A model generated the notes under the pieces. That model ran no database searches. It saw only the letters and a program-made list of their open reading frames with translations, and was not told the DNA's origin. Shown here one piece after another: positions 9,704 to 19,710 of a stretch of 64,000 bases of DNA. Every line of letters begins with the position of its first letter. Within the stretch, counting starts at the first letter, position 1. Origin of the DNA: Sphingobacterium sp. UBA7855 (lineage in GTDB: Bacteria; Bacteroidota; Bacteroidia; Sphingobacteriales; Sphingobacteriaceae); the NCBI GenBank assembly GCA_002500745.1, contig DLST01000007.1, forward strand, positions 63,754 through 127,753, given 5' to 3'. A program made the translations under genes and the position numbers.

Positions 9704-10552
9704 TTATCTTATCGCCTTGGAAGGTATCATTTTATCAGCTTTCCATCCGATTACAGTTGGCGCTTTGCCAAATTTCTTTTTAAAGGCGTTAGAAAAATGC
9801 GACAGGGTCTCAAATCCGAGATCGAGATAGATCGCGGATGGCTTTTTGTTTTTTCTTTCAATTAAATGCCATGCTTCAATCAGTCTCTTATCCTGTAACC
9901 ACCTGCGTGGAGGCATACCGAAGGTCTTTTGAAAATCCCTTTTGTATCCCGAAAGGCTTCTTCCGGTGAGTTGTGCAAATTTCTCGATCGGGACATTGAA
10001 ATGAAAATTGCTCAGCATAAATTTTTCTAGATCTATCTTATGAGGTTCTGAGAAATCGAACAAAAAGTTACGCAGTGCTGGAACAGCGATCAGTATCAGC
10101 TTGATGCCTTCTTTTACCTTTAAAAGACCCATCTCATCAGTCATTTCATCACCAGCACTTCGCGCATAGGGAATCACCGACTGGAAATAACCTTTGATAA
10201 ACGCATTATTGGGCAGGCATATGTTTGGAAGTCCGATGTATTTACCCTGAGCCTCTATTTTTTCCTCTAGCGCTATCTGACGCATCAGATTTTCTTGTAG
10301 CGATATGACGATAGTTTCATAGTAACCATTTGGCTCCGGGGTTTTATTCAAGGTTCCCAGCTGATTTTTGTGAATTAGCAATACTTCTCCGGCAGATATC
10401 TTTACATGTTGCTCAGCGGTTTCGACAACCATCTGGCCCGACACCTGTAGTACCAGGGTATGGTGGTTCCAGACGCATGCTTTCTCTTTCTTTTGAGAAG
10501 AAAGGTAAGAGTAGAATATCACGCCGGGAAGTATTTCTGCTGGACTTTCCAT
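9704..10552 (-). CDS. AraC-family transcriptional regulator
   Basis: The 282-residue protein has an N-terminal cupin-like sensing half (WNHHTLVLQVSGQMVVET, SAGEVLLIHKNQLG) and a C-terminal pair of helix-turn-helix motifs: IEKFAQLTGRSLSGYKRDFQ followed by the AraC signature around DLGFETLSHFSNAFKKKFG and the usual P. It follows the aldo/keto reductase gene with no intervening base, so the two are almost certainly cotranscribed. A role as regulator of that enzyme is the natural inference. Confidence 0.9.
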   Translation of the reverse strand: MESPAEILPGVIFYSYLSSQKKEKACVWNHHTLVLQVSGQMVVETAEQHVKISAGEVLLIHKNQLGTLNKTPEPNGYYETIVISLQENLMRQIALEEKIEAQGKYIGLPNICLPNNAFIKGYFQSVIPYARSAGDEMTDEMGLLKVKEGIKLILIAVPALRNFLFDFSEPHKIDLEKFMLSNFHFNVPIEKFAQLTGRSLSGYKRDFQKTFGMPPRRWLQDKRLIEAWHLIERKNKKPSAIYLDLGFETLSHFSNAFKKKFGKAPTVIGWKADKMIPSKAIR

Positions 10553-11524
10553 TTATCTTTGTAAGTAAGTACCACCTTTAATAGCACCTATTGCAAATGT
10601 AGTGTTTAAAATTTTCAATTCCTCTGGGCTAAATACAATTTCCATCGCGTCAATATTTTCGGGTATTCTTGATCTACGGCTCATGCTCACCAGTGGCATT
10701 ATATTGTCGCCCTGTTCTTTTACCCACGCGATCGCGAGTTGTGTAGGGTTGACATTTTTACGTTGAGCAACTTCTTTTAATACTTCCACTTTTTCAAGAT
10801 TATGGATTAGGTTATTACCCTGAAAACGGGAAAAGTGATTTCGATGGTCATCGGCAGAAATTGGAGCTTTCAGGTCACCGGTTAACAGTCCCTCGGCCGT
10901 ATTGGCAAATGCCACTACACCAATCCCTAGTTCTTTAGCTGTAGGCAATAGCTCATCTTCGATCTGACGGTCGGCCAAAGAATAACCGATCTCCAGTGCA
11001 CTGATGGGATAAACGCTGTTGGCTTTACGGAGTTGATCGGCGGTGATTTCCGATACGCCTATATGACGTACTTTTCCTTCATCTACCAGACCGGCAATCG
11101 TTCCGATAATGTCTTCTATCGGCACACTGTCGTCAATTCTAGAAGGTTGATATAAGTCGATAGTTTCAATACCCAAACGTGTCAACGAATAGTTGACAAA
11201 ATTCTTGATCGCTACAGGACGAAGATCCAAGCCGATCCATTGGCCGTTGTGGAAAATAGCCCCGAATTTGACACTGATGAAAGCATCGTCCCGTCTTCCC
11301 TTAATGGCTTTCCCAATAAGCATTTCATTGTGGCCTGCGCCATAAAAATCTCCCGTATTCAGGAAGTTGATCCCGCTGTCCAATGCTTGATGGATAGTTA
11401 AAATGCTTTCGGTTTCATCGGGTATCGCGCCACCCCATATTGATGACATCCGCATACATCCCAGGCCAAGTTTTGAAACCGTGGGGCCGTTTTGGCCCAA
11501 TTGAATTTTAGTGATTTCAGACAT
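10553..11524 (-). CDS. aldo/keto reductase
   Basis: This 323-residue TIM-barrel NADPH-dependent oxidoreductase carries the family hallmarks: GLGCMRMS at the N-terminus, GINFLNTGDFYGAGHNE (with catalytic Asp and Tyr), the Lys in ISVKFGA, and IDLYQPSRID in place of the more usual histidine-containing strand. The C-terminal NADPH-binding region MPLVSMSRRSRIPENIDA is present. It is the first gene of a two-gene unit with the AraC regulator. Close relatives reduce aldehydes and ketones; the substrate is not evident. Confidence 0.9.
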   Translation of the reverse strand: MSEITKIQLGQNGPTVSKLGLGCMRMSSIWGGAIPDETESILTIHQALDSGINFLNTGDFYGAGHNEMLIGKAIKGRRDDAFISVKFGAIFHNGQWIGLDLRPVAIKNFVNYSLTRLGIETIDLYQPSRIDDSVPIEDIIGTIAGLVDEGKVRHIGVSEITADQLRKANSVYPISALEIGYSLADRQIEDELLPTAKELGIGVVAFANTAEGLLTGDLKAPISADDHRNHFSRFQGNNLIHNLEKVEVLKEVAQRKNVNPTQLAIAWVKEQGDNIMPLVSMSRRSRIPENIDAMEIVFSPEELKILNTTFAIGAIKGGTYLQR

Positions 11525-11907
11525 TTGATTGATTTAATGTTATTATACAAAGGTCCCGATTTAACAATCAGGTTACTTTCTTCTGGGGTTCAATTTACTT
11601 GTCTGTATGGTTCATTCATTAGTAAACTAAAGGCAATTCCTAGACTCATCCATCCAATTGTATAGTAAATACTGGTAAATCCTTCATATTTTTAAAAAAG
11701 GATATCCAGTTTGAATGTAACGTGTGGGGTCAAAAGGAAGTTGTTGTGGTGTCTGTTTTGCATGGCGATGTAATCCTGCAAATTATGATTGATCGGTTTT
11801 TGATAATGGATTTAGATTTTCGCAATGGCAAATGCTATGTAACAATACGAGCTGGTTGACAACCGTTGAACTTGCTATTATTCTTGAAGAGTTGGGCTAT
11901 GAAGAAT

Positions 11908-12050
11908 AAAAAAACCTTGAGTCTGGGAGGATCTCAAGGTTCCTAATTACTACCTATTTTTGAAAAGTACTATTAATACAATATCAAGCCCTATTTAGTT
12001 TTAAAAAAATAAAAAAAGCTGAGTTGCCATTACTGCGTACAAAATAAATG
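11908..12050. repeat. dispersed tail repeat with hairpin (copy 1)
   Basis: The stretch starts with AACCTTGAG / CTCAAGGTT arms around an 11-base loop and continues with a shared 100-base AT-rich segment ending in a poly-A tract. Related copies lie at 25.0-25.15, 33.43-33.55 and 40.65-40.69 kb. The T run lies on the minus-strand side of the hairpin, so here it could terminate the SusCD operon. The rest of the 620-base gap (11525-12146) holds no gene; bases ending at 11909 read as the end of a lost protein (...LTTVELAIILEELGYEE). Confidence 0.7.
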
Positions 12051-12146
12051 CTTAAGGAAGGCAGTCTGCAAGAATAAAAAATTGCAGTATATAACGAAAG
12101 TTAATCGATAAATCATTGAAAAATAATCTAAAAGTTTATAGTTCCC

Positions 12147-13742
12147 TTAATACCCTGGATTTTGGATTAGGTTAGGTTCGACTTGAAAGCTACTCTCATG
12201 GAAGGGCCAGAGGTATTGATGTGTCAAAAATTTTCTGTCTTCAATTTTAAGCACATCAGGTGTACCGTCTGTACGTTGTCGCATATGACCCAATGCAGGT
12301 TGATTAAGAACCACTTCTGCTATTTTCCATCGTAGGATATCACTATAGCGCAGGCCTTCACCGGCAAATTCGACCCTTCGCTCATTGCGAATTAAGTCGA
12401 TCCATTCCTGTTGAGATTTTACCGTTAAATTGACATCCGCTATACGCATATCAAGTCCTGCACGTTGTCGAATCTGATTGATACAGCTTTTTGCTAATTC
12501 ATCTACATTATTTAACATAATTTTGGCTTCCGCATAGGTCAATAATACTTCAGCATAACGAGCCAGAGGAAAGTACATATTTCCGCCCGTCCGAAATGCA
12601 TCAGCTTCATCGACAAATTTCTTAAACCAATAACCAGATCGGCTGCTTCGCAAATTTTGATAATAGAACAAACTCTTTGAATCATAAATATCTATTTTCT
12701 CATTGTTGAATAGGTCGCCCTGTCCAAAAATGCTAGCAGCATAACGTGGATCTCGATTTAATTTGGGGTTGAGCTCATATTCCTGCTTACTGTGTAATGG
12801 GCATTTATCGATTGGCCGCCCTTGTAGTGTCCAATAACTATCGACCAACGACTTCAAAGGAACAACATAAGATTGTCCATTTCCAGTCTTATATTGTGGC
12901 GCAAGATGCTCAAAAGAATTTGTAGCAGAGTTATTGTGGCTTTCCATGTCAAATTTGATGATAAATTCCTTATTGGTTTTATCCGCCTGGTAATTGAATA
13001 GGCTAGCATATTGGGGGTGAAGTTGGTATTTTCCACTATCCATTATTTCCTTCGCAAGCGTTGCGGCAAGATCATAACGTCCATTATAGAGAGCGTATCG
13101 CATGATCAATGTTTTGAAGGAGTATTTGTTGAACATATAGGCGTTTGTAGTACCTTCATTTTCAGGGAGCCTGTTTGCCACATCGTTGCTCATTTCAAAT
13201 AGTTTGTTCAGTATTTCAGCTTTGGGTGTTACTGGAGGCGTAGCTTCTTCAAGCGTAACCGGTACGAGGACAAAAGGCACATCACCCCAAACTTCAGTGA
13301 TTCTGAAATAATGCCAGATGCGCAATGCCTCCAAGATCGCTTTATATTTTTGTCGTATCGACTCATTTTCCACATAGGGAATATCAATATTAGCGATGTA
13401 AGTATTGATCCGCCCGACGTGTTTATTATATAGTGTCCAATAATACTCCGCCAAACGTGCATTGCTTGTCATATTACCATTGGCAATGACCATATGGTGG
13501 TCTGTCTCTATTCGTGCATAGGCGTTATCGCTACGGCCATCTAACATATAAAAGAGTAGGCGGCGATCACCAGGTTCCATAAAAACATCCAAATAGCTAC
13601 TGTATACTACCCGACGCAGATCTTCTTCGGTGTTGAAGAACTCGTCGAAAGATGTTGCGGTAGGATCTCGTTTATCCAGAAATTTTTCGCAGCTGCTTAA
13701 CGTTGCTAGCGTAATTATCAAGGTTAAAATTTTCTTTTTCAT
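12147..13742 (-). CDS. SusD/RagB-family nutrient-binding outer-membrane lipoprotein
   Basis: The product has a lipoprotein signal (MKKKILTLIITLATLSSC) whose Cys would be lipidated, followed by the SusD-like start EKFLDKRDPTATSFDEFFNTEEDL. The alpha-helical TPR-type body and the C-terminal SusD/RagB signature (ALRIWHYFRITEVWGDVPFV; RLAEVLLTYAEA-like ARYAEVLLTYAEAKIML; RNERRVEFAGEGLRYSDILRW) are complete. Length, about 531 residues, is normal. I start at 13742; a longer frame begins at 13769 within susC but would bury the signal peptide. It forms the lid of the SusC transporter and binds the substrate, probably a glycan or its fragments. Confidence 0.93.
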   Translation of the reverse strand: MKKKILTLIITLATLSSCEKFLDKRDPTATSFDEFFNTEEDLRRVVYSSYLDVFMEPGDRRLLFYMLDGRSDNAYARIETDHHMVIANGNMTSNARLAEYYWTLYNKHVGRINTYIANIDIPYVENESIRQKYKAILEALRIWHYFRITEVWGDVPFVLVPVTLEEATPPVTPKAEILNKLFEMSNDVANRLPENEGTTNAYMFNKYSFKTLIMRYALYNGRYDLAATLAKEIMDSGKYQLHPQYASLFNYQADKTNKEFIIKFDMESHNNSATNSFEHLAPQYKTGNGQSYVVPLKSLVDSYWTLQGRPIDKCPLHSKQEYELNPKLNRDPRYAASIFGQGDLFNNEKIDIYDSKSLFYYQNLRSSRSGYWFKKFVDEADAFRTGGNMYFPLARYAEVLLTYAEAKIMLNNVDELAKSCINQIRQRAGLDMRIADVNLTVKSQQEWIDLIRNERRVEFAGEGLRYSDILRWKIAEVVLNQPALGHMRQRTDGTPDVLKIEDRKFLTHQYLWPFHESSFQVEPNLIQNPGY

Positions 13743-13752
13743 TAGTATAGTT

Positions 13753-16700
13753 TTAAAAAATACTCGCACTCAGTCCAACACTGTAAGTTGCCATACGCGG
13801 ATAATTTCCGTTCCCATCATTTGTTCCAGGGCTATCGACATCAATACGTTCGGGGTCAAGGCCTTCCCATTTCGTGAACGTGAACACATCTTGTGCATTC
13901 ACATATATTCTAAAATTTTTTATGCTTTTACCGATTTTAGGAAATGTATAGCCAAGCTGAAGAGACTTGATGCGGAAAAAGGCTGCGTTGCTAAGCCAAA
14001 CATCACTGAGTAGCGTATTGGGGCTTGGGCCTGTCCATAGGCGTGGGAAACGGCTATTCGGATTGCCGGGACTCCAATGGTTTGCTACATATTCAACGCG
14101 TGGTGCACCGAGGTCGTTACTATTTCCGTCAACGTAAACCGGATAGGCTTCTTGCCCAATCAAGCGGCCCGTGCGCTTTCCTATTCCCTGGCCCAGGGCG
14201 GAGAAATCCCAACCTTTATATCGAATATCTAGGTTTATTGCATAGTTATAATGGGGAAGGGGATCGGCCAGGTAGCTTCGGTCTTCATCGTTGATAATAC
14301 CATCCTGATTTTTATCCACATAGCGGATATCCCCAGGTTTTGAATTTGGCATTTTAGCGGGAGTTGCATCTACTTCCGCTTGGGTTTGGAAATAGCCGTC
14401 AGACTGGAAACCATAATAGTTATTGATTGGGACACCTTTATACCATATCCGGTTATTATCGCCTTTAAAGATCAATCTATCGTTTTCATTGTAACCAGCT
14501 TTGAGCATTCGGTTGCGGTTGTCAAAAAGCATTCCACCGATGGTATACGAAAAATCGTCCTTTTTGTCTGACCAGCTTGCAGATAGTTCCCAACCATTAT
14601 TTTCCACGGCGCCGATGTTGATTGCAGATTCAAGACTATTTGATCCCGTAAGTGGAGGAACGGCAAATTGATCATAAATAAGGTCGTATGAATTTTTATG
14701 ATAAAGTTCAGCTGTAAAGGATAGTCTATTTTTAAATGCATTGACGTCTAGGCCCAAGTTCCATTGCTTCTGTTTCTCCCAGGAGAAATTTGGATTGGGA
14801 ACACGTATTGTCCAGCCCCAGGTGTCTACAGATTCCTGCCAGAGGTATGGTGCTACATTTTCGTTTCCGATAAGTCCATAAGATGCTCTTACCTTAACGT
14901 TATTAATCTCGCCCGACTCAAGAATACGTTTGAAAAAATTTTCGTTATGTAAGTTCCAGGCGAAAGCTCCCGAAGGAAAAAATCCCCAGCGATGGCCAGG
15001 GGCAAACTTGCTACTTCCGTCTGAACGTCCGGTTAACTCCAAAATATAGCGGTTATTAAAAGAATAGTTTAGTTTACCGAAAAAGGAAGCTTTGCTGATT
15101 TCTCTAAAATCGGTGAAGGTATAATTCATCACTTCTGACCCTGCCGTAAGATAAATTTTGTCTTTGTGCTGGCGGAGCTCCTTGTTGAAGTTAATCAGCA
15201 TCCGTGCGGTGAGCTGGCTTTCACTAACACCTTGTGAGGCATTGACATCATTTCCCCAAATTGCTGCCGGAGCGCCATTTTCATCAAAAAACTTGTAGGT
15301 CAGTCTTTTTTGTTTATTGGCCGACTTGTTAATCATGTAGGAAACGTTTCCCTCGATATTGAGATTGCTGTTGATGTTATATTTTGGACGTAAATTGATG
15401 GTACTACGATCATACATATTGTTTTTTGTACCACCATGTTTTATAGACGCGATGGGGTTGATATTGTTATGCAGAATATAGTGTTCGGGAAGTTCAGAAT
15501 CATAAAAAATTTGTTGCGTTGGGTTCAACCGCCAAGCCTGTTTATAGAGGCCGTGTCCATCATCGTTTGCCAAAAGGCGATCGACCTGCAAACGGTGTGC
15601 GTAGAAGTCTGCCATTAATACAAATTTATCGGCAATGTTAATATTCGTATTGAAGCGGGCTGAAAACTTTTGAGTACCTTCAATCTTATTGAGACCATTT
15701 TCTTTGATATGGCCGAGCATTAAATTAAAAGTACCGACACCACCACCACCGGATATACTCGCGTTATTATTAATCGCTGTCGACGTTCGTTCCATGACCT
15801 GATCGAGCCAATTGACCTCCTTTAATTCTCCGGAGGCATATTGGTTGATTGTTTCTTCGGGGTAGATTGCAGGTTGCCCCTGTTGGATTAAGGTCTCGTT
15901 TCGCAATTTCATGAAATCGACAGCACCAACAAATTTCGGAAGATCAATCGGTTTGTTAACTGCAAACCAGTTGTTGGTGACGACTTTAAATTGTCCCGTC
16001 TGTCCACGTTCCGTTTCGATGATGATAACACCATTTGCACCACGGGAGCCATACATGGAGGCTGAAGCGGCATCTTTTAAGACGGTAATGCTTTTAACCT
16101 GATTCGGGTCAATGTCATGGATGCTCTGTTCCATTCCGTCGACGATGACCAAGGGATCTGCATTTTGTAAGGTACTTATTCCGCGAATGGAGATGGTACC
16201 CGGAACACTTCCCGGCATACTGTTTCCGCGCATCATTGTGACTCCTGGGATCGTTCCTGAAAAAGCATCTTGCATTTTAAAAATTGGGCGATTTTTAATT
16301 TTCTCCATATCCATTTGGGATACGGAAGATGCAATATGCTTTTTGTCTACTTCGGAAAAGCCAACGACGACAACTTCATCAAGTCCCACTTCATCAGCGT
16401 CCATGATAACATTCAGCTCCGATTTATTGTTAATCGGGATTTCAAGCTGTTTGAATCCTACTGCACTAAAAATCAGGGTTCCTTTTTTGCCATCGGGGAG
16501 TGTCAGTTGAAACTCTCCTTTCGTATTCGATGAAGTTCCAGTGTTGGAGCCTTTTAGCAAGATGCTGACTGCACTCAATAGATTTCCCTTCGTATCATGT
16601 ACTTTCCCTCTTACGACTTGTTGCTGCAGGTTGGATATGCCGGATGTACTTTGTTCTGGCAGAGCAACATCGCCATTCTTACGTTTGATGACAACAGTGC

Positions 16701-17037
16701 CACGATGTAACATGTAATAAAAAGCGCTACTCTTGAAAATTTGATCCAAGGCCTTATCGAGTGATACATCTGTGATTTCAACCGTTGCTTTTTCATTTTT
16801 CAGCAATCCTTCTTTAAAGATAAAATGTATACCAGTCTGTTTGGTAATGCTTTCCAGCACAGTTTCAATCCTGGTATTCTGGGCATGTAAAGTAATCTGA
16901 GCGGAGCTTGAAGCATAGGCGCCCATCATTGATGTCGCCAATAAGATTCCTGTCAGTTTCATTTTTAATAAATGGTTCAGAGTTTTCCCTTTGTCAACGG
17001 GACATAAGGTCCCTTTTGAATAAAATAAATTATTCAT
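13753..17037 (-). CDS. SusC/RagA-family TonB-dependent transporter with STN domain
   Basis: This 1094-residue outer-membrane protein contains, in order: a signal region ending near SSSAQ; an STN domain (about residues 50-125, ITKQTGIHFIFKEG) that senses through FecR; a carboxypeptidase-like beta-sandwich (VRGKVHDTKGNLLSAVSILL); a plug with the SusC hallmarks VVVGFSEVDKK, VTMMRGNSMPGS, ISIRGISTL and LKDAASASMYGSRGANGVII; and a 22-strand barrel ending in YSVGLSASIF. It pairs with the SusD gene 10 bases downstream. The STN domain marks it as a transducer for the adjacent sigma/anti-sigma pair. Confidence 0.95.
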   Translation of the reverse strand: MNNLFYSKGTLCPVDKGKTLNHLLKMKLTGILLATSMMGAYASSSAQITLHAQNTRIETVLESITKQTGIHFIFKEGLLKNEKATVEITDVSLDKALDQIFKSSAFYYMLHRGTVVIKRKNGDVALPEQSTSGISNLQQQVVRGKVHDTKGNLLSAVSILLKGSNTGTSSNTKGEFQLTLPDGKKGTLIFSAVGFKQLEIPINNKSELNVIMDADEVGLDEVVVVGFSEVDKKHIASSVSQMDMEKIKNRPIFKMQDAFSGTIPGVTMMRGNSMPGSVPGTISIRGISTLQNADPLVIVDGMEQSIHDIDPNQVKSITVLKDAASASMYGSRGANGVIIIETERGQTGQFKVVTNNWFAVNKPIDLPKFVGAVDFMKLRNETLIQQGQPAIYPEETINQYASGELKEVNWLDQVMERTSTAINNNASISGGGGVGTFNLMLGHIKENGLNKIEGTQKFSARFNTNINIADKFVLMADFYAHRLQVDRLLANDDGHGLYKQAWRLNPTQQIFYDSELPEHYILHNNINPIASIKHGGTKNNMYDRSTINLRPKYNINSNLNIEGNVSYMINKSANKQKRLTYKFFDENGAPAAIWGNDVNASQGVSESQLTARMLINFNKELRQHKDKIYLTAGSEVMNYTFTDFREISKASFFGKLNYSFNNRYILELTGRSDGSSKFAPGHRWGFFPSGAFAWNLHNENFFKRILESGEINNVKVRASYGLIGNENVAPYLWQESVDTWGWTIRVPNPNFSWEKQKQWNLGLDVNAFKNRLSFTAELYHKNSYDLIYDQFAVPPLTGSNSLESAINIGAVENNGWELSASWSDKKDDFSYTIGGMLFDNRNRMLKAGYNENDRLIFKGDNNRIWYKGVPINNYYGFQSDGYFQTQAEVDATPAKMPNSKPGDIRYVDKNQDGIINDEDRSYLADPLPHYNYAINLDIRYKGWDFSALGQGIGKRTGRLIGQEAYPVYVDGNSNDLGAPRVEYVANHWSPGNPNSRFPRLWTGPSPNTLLSDVWLSNAAFFRIKSLQLGYTFPKIGKSIKNFRIYVNAQDVFTFTKWEGLDPERIDVDSPGTNDGNGNYPRMATYSVGLSASIF

Positions 17038-17190
17038 AAATTGGTATAGAATTAATGGTTTATGATCAGTGTTAATTCAAATTTGATGCAGGAGTATTTG
17101 CCGTACTTCTGCATTTTTTTTTATTAATTTAGGTTTTTCGCTTTTTTACATACAAAGTCCTCCTCAATAAGTTTATTGGTTTACAATTAG

Positions 17191-18372
17191 TTATCGGTTT
17201 ACAATTAGTTTATCCTTGTCAATGGTCAATTTATAACCTGTCAAATCTTTTAGTACATTACAAAGTTCCGCCAGCGTTACATCTCTTTTCATGCTACCTT
17301 CATATCGTTCATTATTTAAAGGTATCTTGCAATCGACCTGAATTCCATACCAGCGGCTTATTTCATCAAGTATCTGTTGCATATCTTTATTTTTAAAATA
17401 AAAATAACCGTCTTTGAAGGCTGTGGCTTCGGCTTTACTGGCTAAAGGAAAAGTCTTCAGTTTTTTTTCGATAATCTCCGTCTCGCTACCGGCATTCATA
17501 TAGATTTCGTGTTCTTCGTTGCTGACTTTAAGCTTTCCTTCTGTCAATGACACTCTCGTATTTGCACGATAGGAATTTACATTGAAAGCAGTTCCGATCG
17601 CTTGTATATTGATATGATTTGTTTCAACGATAAAAGGCCTATGTACATCTTTCGCAACTTCAAAATAGGCTTCACCTTTTAGTATCACTCGCCGCTCTTT
17701 TTTATCAAAATTTGCTTTATAGCTGAGTTCTGAGGCAGCATTTACCCACACTTTAGTGCCATCGCTAAGAGTTAATACCATAGTAGACCGTTTGGGAACT
17801 ATTAAGGTGTTACGTAGGTTTTCTGTTGAGTTCGATGCGTATACAAGTTGCCCATCTTTTAATTCGATACCCTGAGCAAAATATTGGATGGCTTTTTTTT
17901 CGGTCAATCGTATTTCTTTTCTCCCCTCAATTTTTAAAATTGCACCTGCTCTTCCGGGAAGAACATCATTTTTGTGTCCATATATCTTATCAGGAATTAA
18001 ATAGCTTACCGAGTTTTCGTCCTTTTGTTTTTGCCATAACAGTGTTAGGGCAAGTATTACAGCAGCCGCTATTCCAATAATTTTGTAAGGTATTTTGTTT
18101 AAGGAGAGGTATTTCTTTTTTGGTTGTAGAACAGCCTTCTTTGCCGTGAATTTTTGCTGTGTGATTAGCCATTCTTTGTTTACATCTATTTTATGAAGAT
18201 CAAATGGAGCATAAATATCAGTATGTGATAGCCGACGAGACAAGCTATCCTTTGCGCTGGGATATTTTTGTAATAGATTTTTTAACTGGTCTTCTTTGTC
18301 GGATGGTAGCTCACCATCTTTTAATAGAAGAGCAATCAGTTCTGCTAATAATATTTTGTCGGTTTTTATCAT
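17191..18372 (-). CDS. FecR-family anti-sigma factor
   Basis: The 393-residue protein has a cytoplasmic N-terminal part, one membrane segment (IIGIAAAVILALTLLW, near residues 97-112), and a periplasmic FecR domain with LTLSDGTKVWVNAASELSY, VILKGEAYFEVAKD, PFIVET and IGTAFNVNSY, followed by a C-terminal secretin-like DUF4974 region (FKNKDMQQILDEISRWYGI). This is the normal Bacteroidota arrangement in which the SusC STN domain signals to FecR to release the ECF sigma factor. It lies between the sigma factor gene and susC. Confidence 0.93.
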   Translation of the reverse strand: MIKTDKILLAELIALLLKDGELPSDKEDQLKNLLQKYPSAKDSLSRRLSHTDIYAPFDLHKIDVNKEWLITQQKFTAKKAVLQPKKKYLSLNKIPYKIIGIAAAVILALTLLWQKQKDENSVSYLIPDKIYGHKNDVLPGRAGAILKIEGRKEIRLTEKKAIQYFAQGIELKDGQLVYASNSTENLRNTLIVPKRSTMVLTLSDGTKVWVNAASELSYKANFDKKERRVILKGEAYFEVAKDVHRPFIVETNHINIQAIGTAFNVNSYRANTRVSLTEGKLKVSNEEHEIYMNAGSETEIIEKKLKTFPLASKAEATAFKDGYFYFKNKDMQQILDEISRWYGIQVDCKIPLNNERYEGSMKRDVTLAELCNVLKDLTGYKLTIDKDKLIVNR

Positions 18373-18458
18373 AATTCATAAGCTAAATAACTTGAAGGGT
18401 CGATATGGGTGATCGACTCATCGAAAAAAGTGGAAGATTATTTTTAAAGCGTTGTATG

Positions 18459-18971
18459 TTAGAGTGTAAAAAAAATATAAAGTATGCTTAGAAATTTCCT
18501 TTTGAGCAGATTTATCGCCCGCATCCGTTGTGTTTTTACCGTATTTACCGAAACATTGAGTTCCTGTGCCACCTCCTCGTACTTCATTCCGTCCAGATAG
18601 ATTAAGCGGCAGACTCGTTGACAACCTTCGGGCAGTTCATTGAGTTCCCGATGAAGAGCTCCGATCAATTCTGCATTTATTAAATTATCTAGGATATCGT
18701 TTTCATCCGGTTGGTCCGTATTAAATTGGCCCCGTACACGATCAAATACCACATTTCTTCGCTTGATATTCATCGCTAAATTTTTTACAGCGCTATAAAG
18801 GAAGCTTTTGATGACGGGCTCTCCCTTTAGTAGCAAGTCCTGTCTACCCATTAGAACGACAAATGCGTCCTGCACGATGTCTTTTGCAATTTCCTCTGAG
18901 CCAACCCATGGAAACGCAAATACACTGAGTTGCAGAAAATATTTGTTAAAATAATATTCTGTGGATAACAT
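18459..18971 (-). CDS. ECF RNA polymerase sigma factor, Bacteroidales family 1 type
   Basis: The 170-residue protein shows region 2 (SEEIAKDIVQDAFVVLMGRQ, FLYSAVKNLAMNIKRR) and region 4 (LNELPEGCQRVCRLIYLDGMKYEEVAQELNVSVNTVKTQ...) with the helix-turn-helix. It is the first gene of the sigma-FecR-SusC-SusD set on the minus strand, with an 86-base gap before fecR. It should direct RNA polymerase to the susCD promoter when the transporter binds its substrate. Confidence 0.93.
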   Translation of the reverse strand: MLSTEYYFNKYFLQLSVFAFPWVGSEEIAKDIVQDAFVVLMGRQDLLLKGEPVIKSFLYSAVKNLAMNIKRRNVVFDRVRGQFNTDQPDENDILDNLINAELIGALHRELNELPEGCQRVCRLIYLDGMKYEEVAQELNVSVNTVKTQRMRAINLLKRKFLSILYIFFTL

Positions 18972-19254
18972 ATCGTTTGCTTTTTTATGTAAAATATAAA
19001 TTTTAAAAGTGATTTAAAGAATAATATTAGAGATTTTACGTAGGTAAAACCTTTTACAATTTTGAAGGTTCATGAGTGCTGGTCCACTTGTCAGCAGCAT
19101 AATTCATCGCCTTTACGAGCTGGCTCTTGGTTGAAGTGTTCTTTATTTCCTTTGCGAACCGTATTCCGATTTCATTGCTCAGCGGAAAACCGAGGATTAT
19201 TTTTGAAATTTATGCATAATCATTTGGTTAGTATATATTTATACTGGTTGTATG

Positions 19255-19315
19255 GTACTTAACAATGTATACGTGGAAATAACCACCCTTTCGTGGAGTT
19301 ATCTCAAAAACCTTA
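19255..19315. repeat. dispersed 60-bp repeat (copy 1)
   Basis: Bases from GTACTTAACAATGTATAC through AATAACCACCC and GAGTTATCTC to the AACCTT-GATTC end recur at 50.79-50.87 kb with about 80 percent identity by eye. In both places it flanks remnants of mobile or repeated genes. It is too short to code and its role is unknown. Confidence 0.6.
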
Positions 19316-19339
19316 GATTCCATAGGCATGCCAGGTCAT

Positions 19340-19460
19340 CATTTATTATAGTCGTTCAGCCTCCCGTACCCAGCTGGTAAGATGTGGTTGGCGAAGATAC
19401 AATTGCGGACACTATATTGGACCGGATTGTGCATACTTCACATCAAATTGAACTAAGGTT
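19340..19460 (+). pseudogene. IS21 IstB-like ATPase remnant
   Basis: The plus strand reads IVVQPPVPSW, one stop, then DVVGEDTIADTILDRIVHTS and HQIEL. This is the C-terminal block of IstB, the IS21-family transposition helper ATPase (usually SQLPV-WH-VIGE-TIADAILDR-VH-AHRIEL). The P-loop part and IstA are absent. It shows that an IS21 element once sat here. The remainder of 18972-19710 has no intact gene; bases 19060-19200 look like a further decayed coding stretch. Confidence 0.75.
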
Positions 19461-19710
19461 TATAGTTTAAGAATATAAGCGTAATATTGTCAGGCTATTG
19501 GTGAAAATCCCCCAGATCACCAAAATCTGACGTGTCAGTATTGCCGGAAAGGGAATAACATCATCGGAATATGCGATACACTATCGAAACCTCCAAATCG
19601 ATAATGATCTTGTCGGAAATGCAATTGGACCTGGAGTTTTGGGACGGAGAAGGCCTTTAATAATGATTTTTCTGTAATTCATTCAACGGATATAAACGTG
19701 AAAATGGATA

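Noticed and set aside
13630..16533. Several plus-strand frames within the SusCD genes
   Set aside because: They are antisense to strongly supported domains and have no family features.
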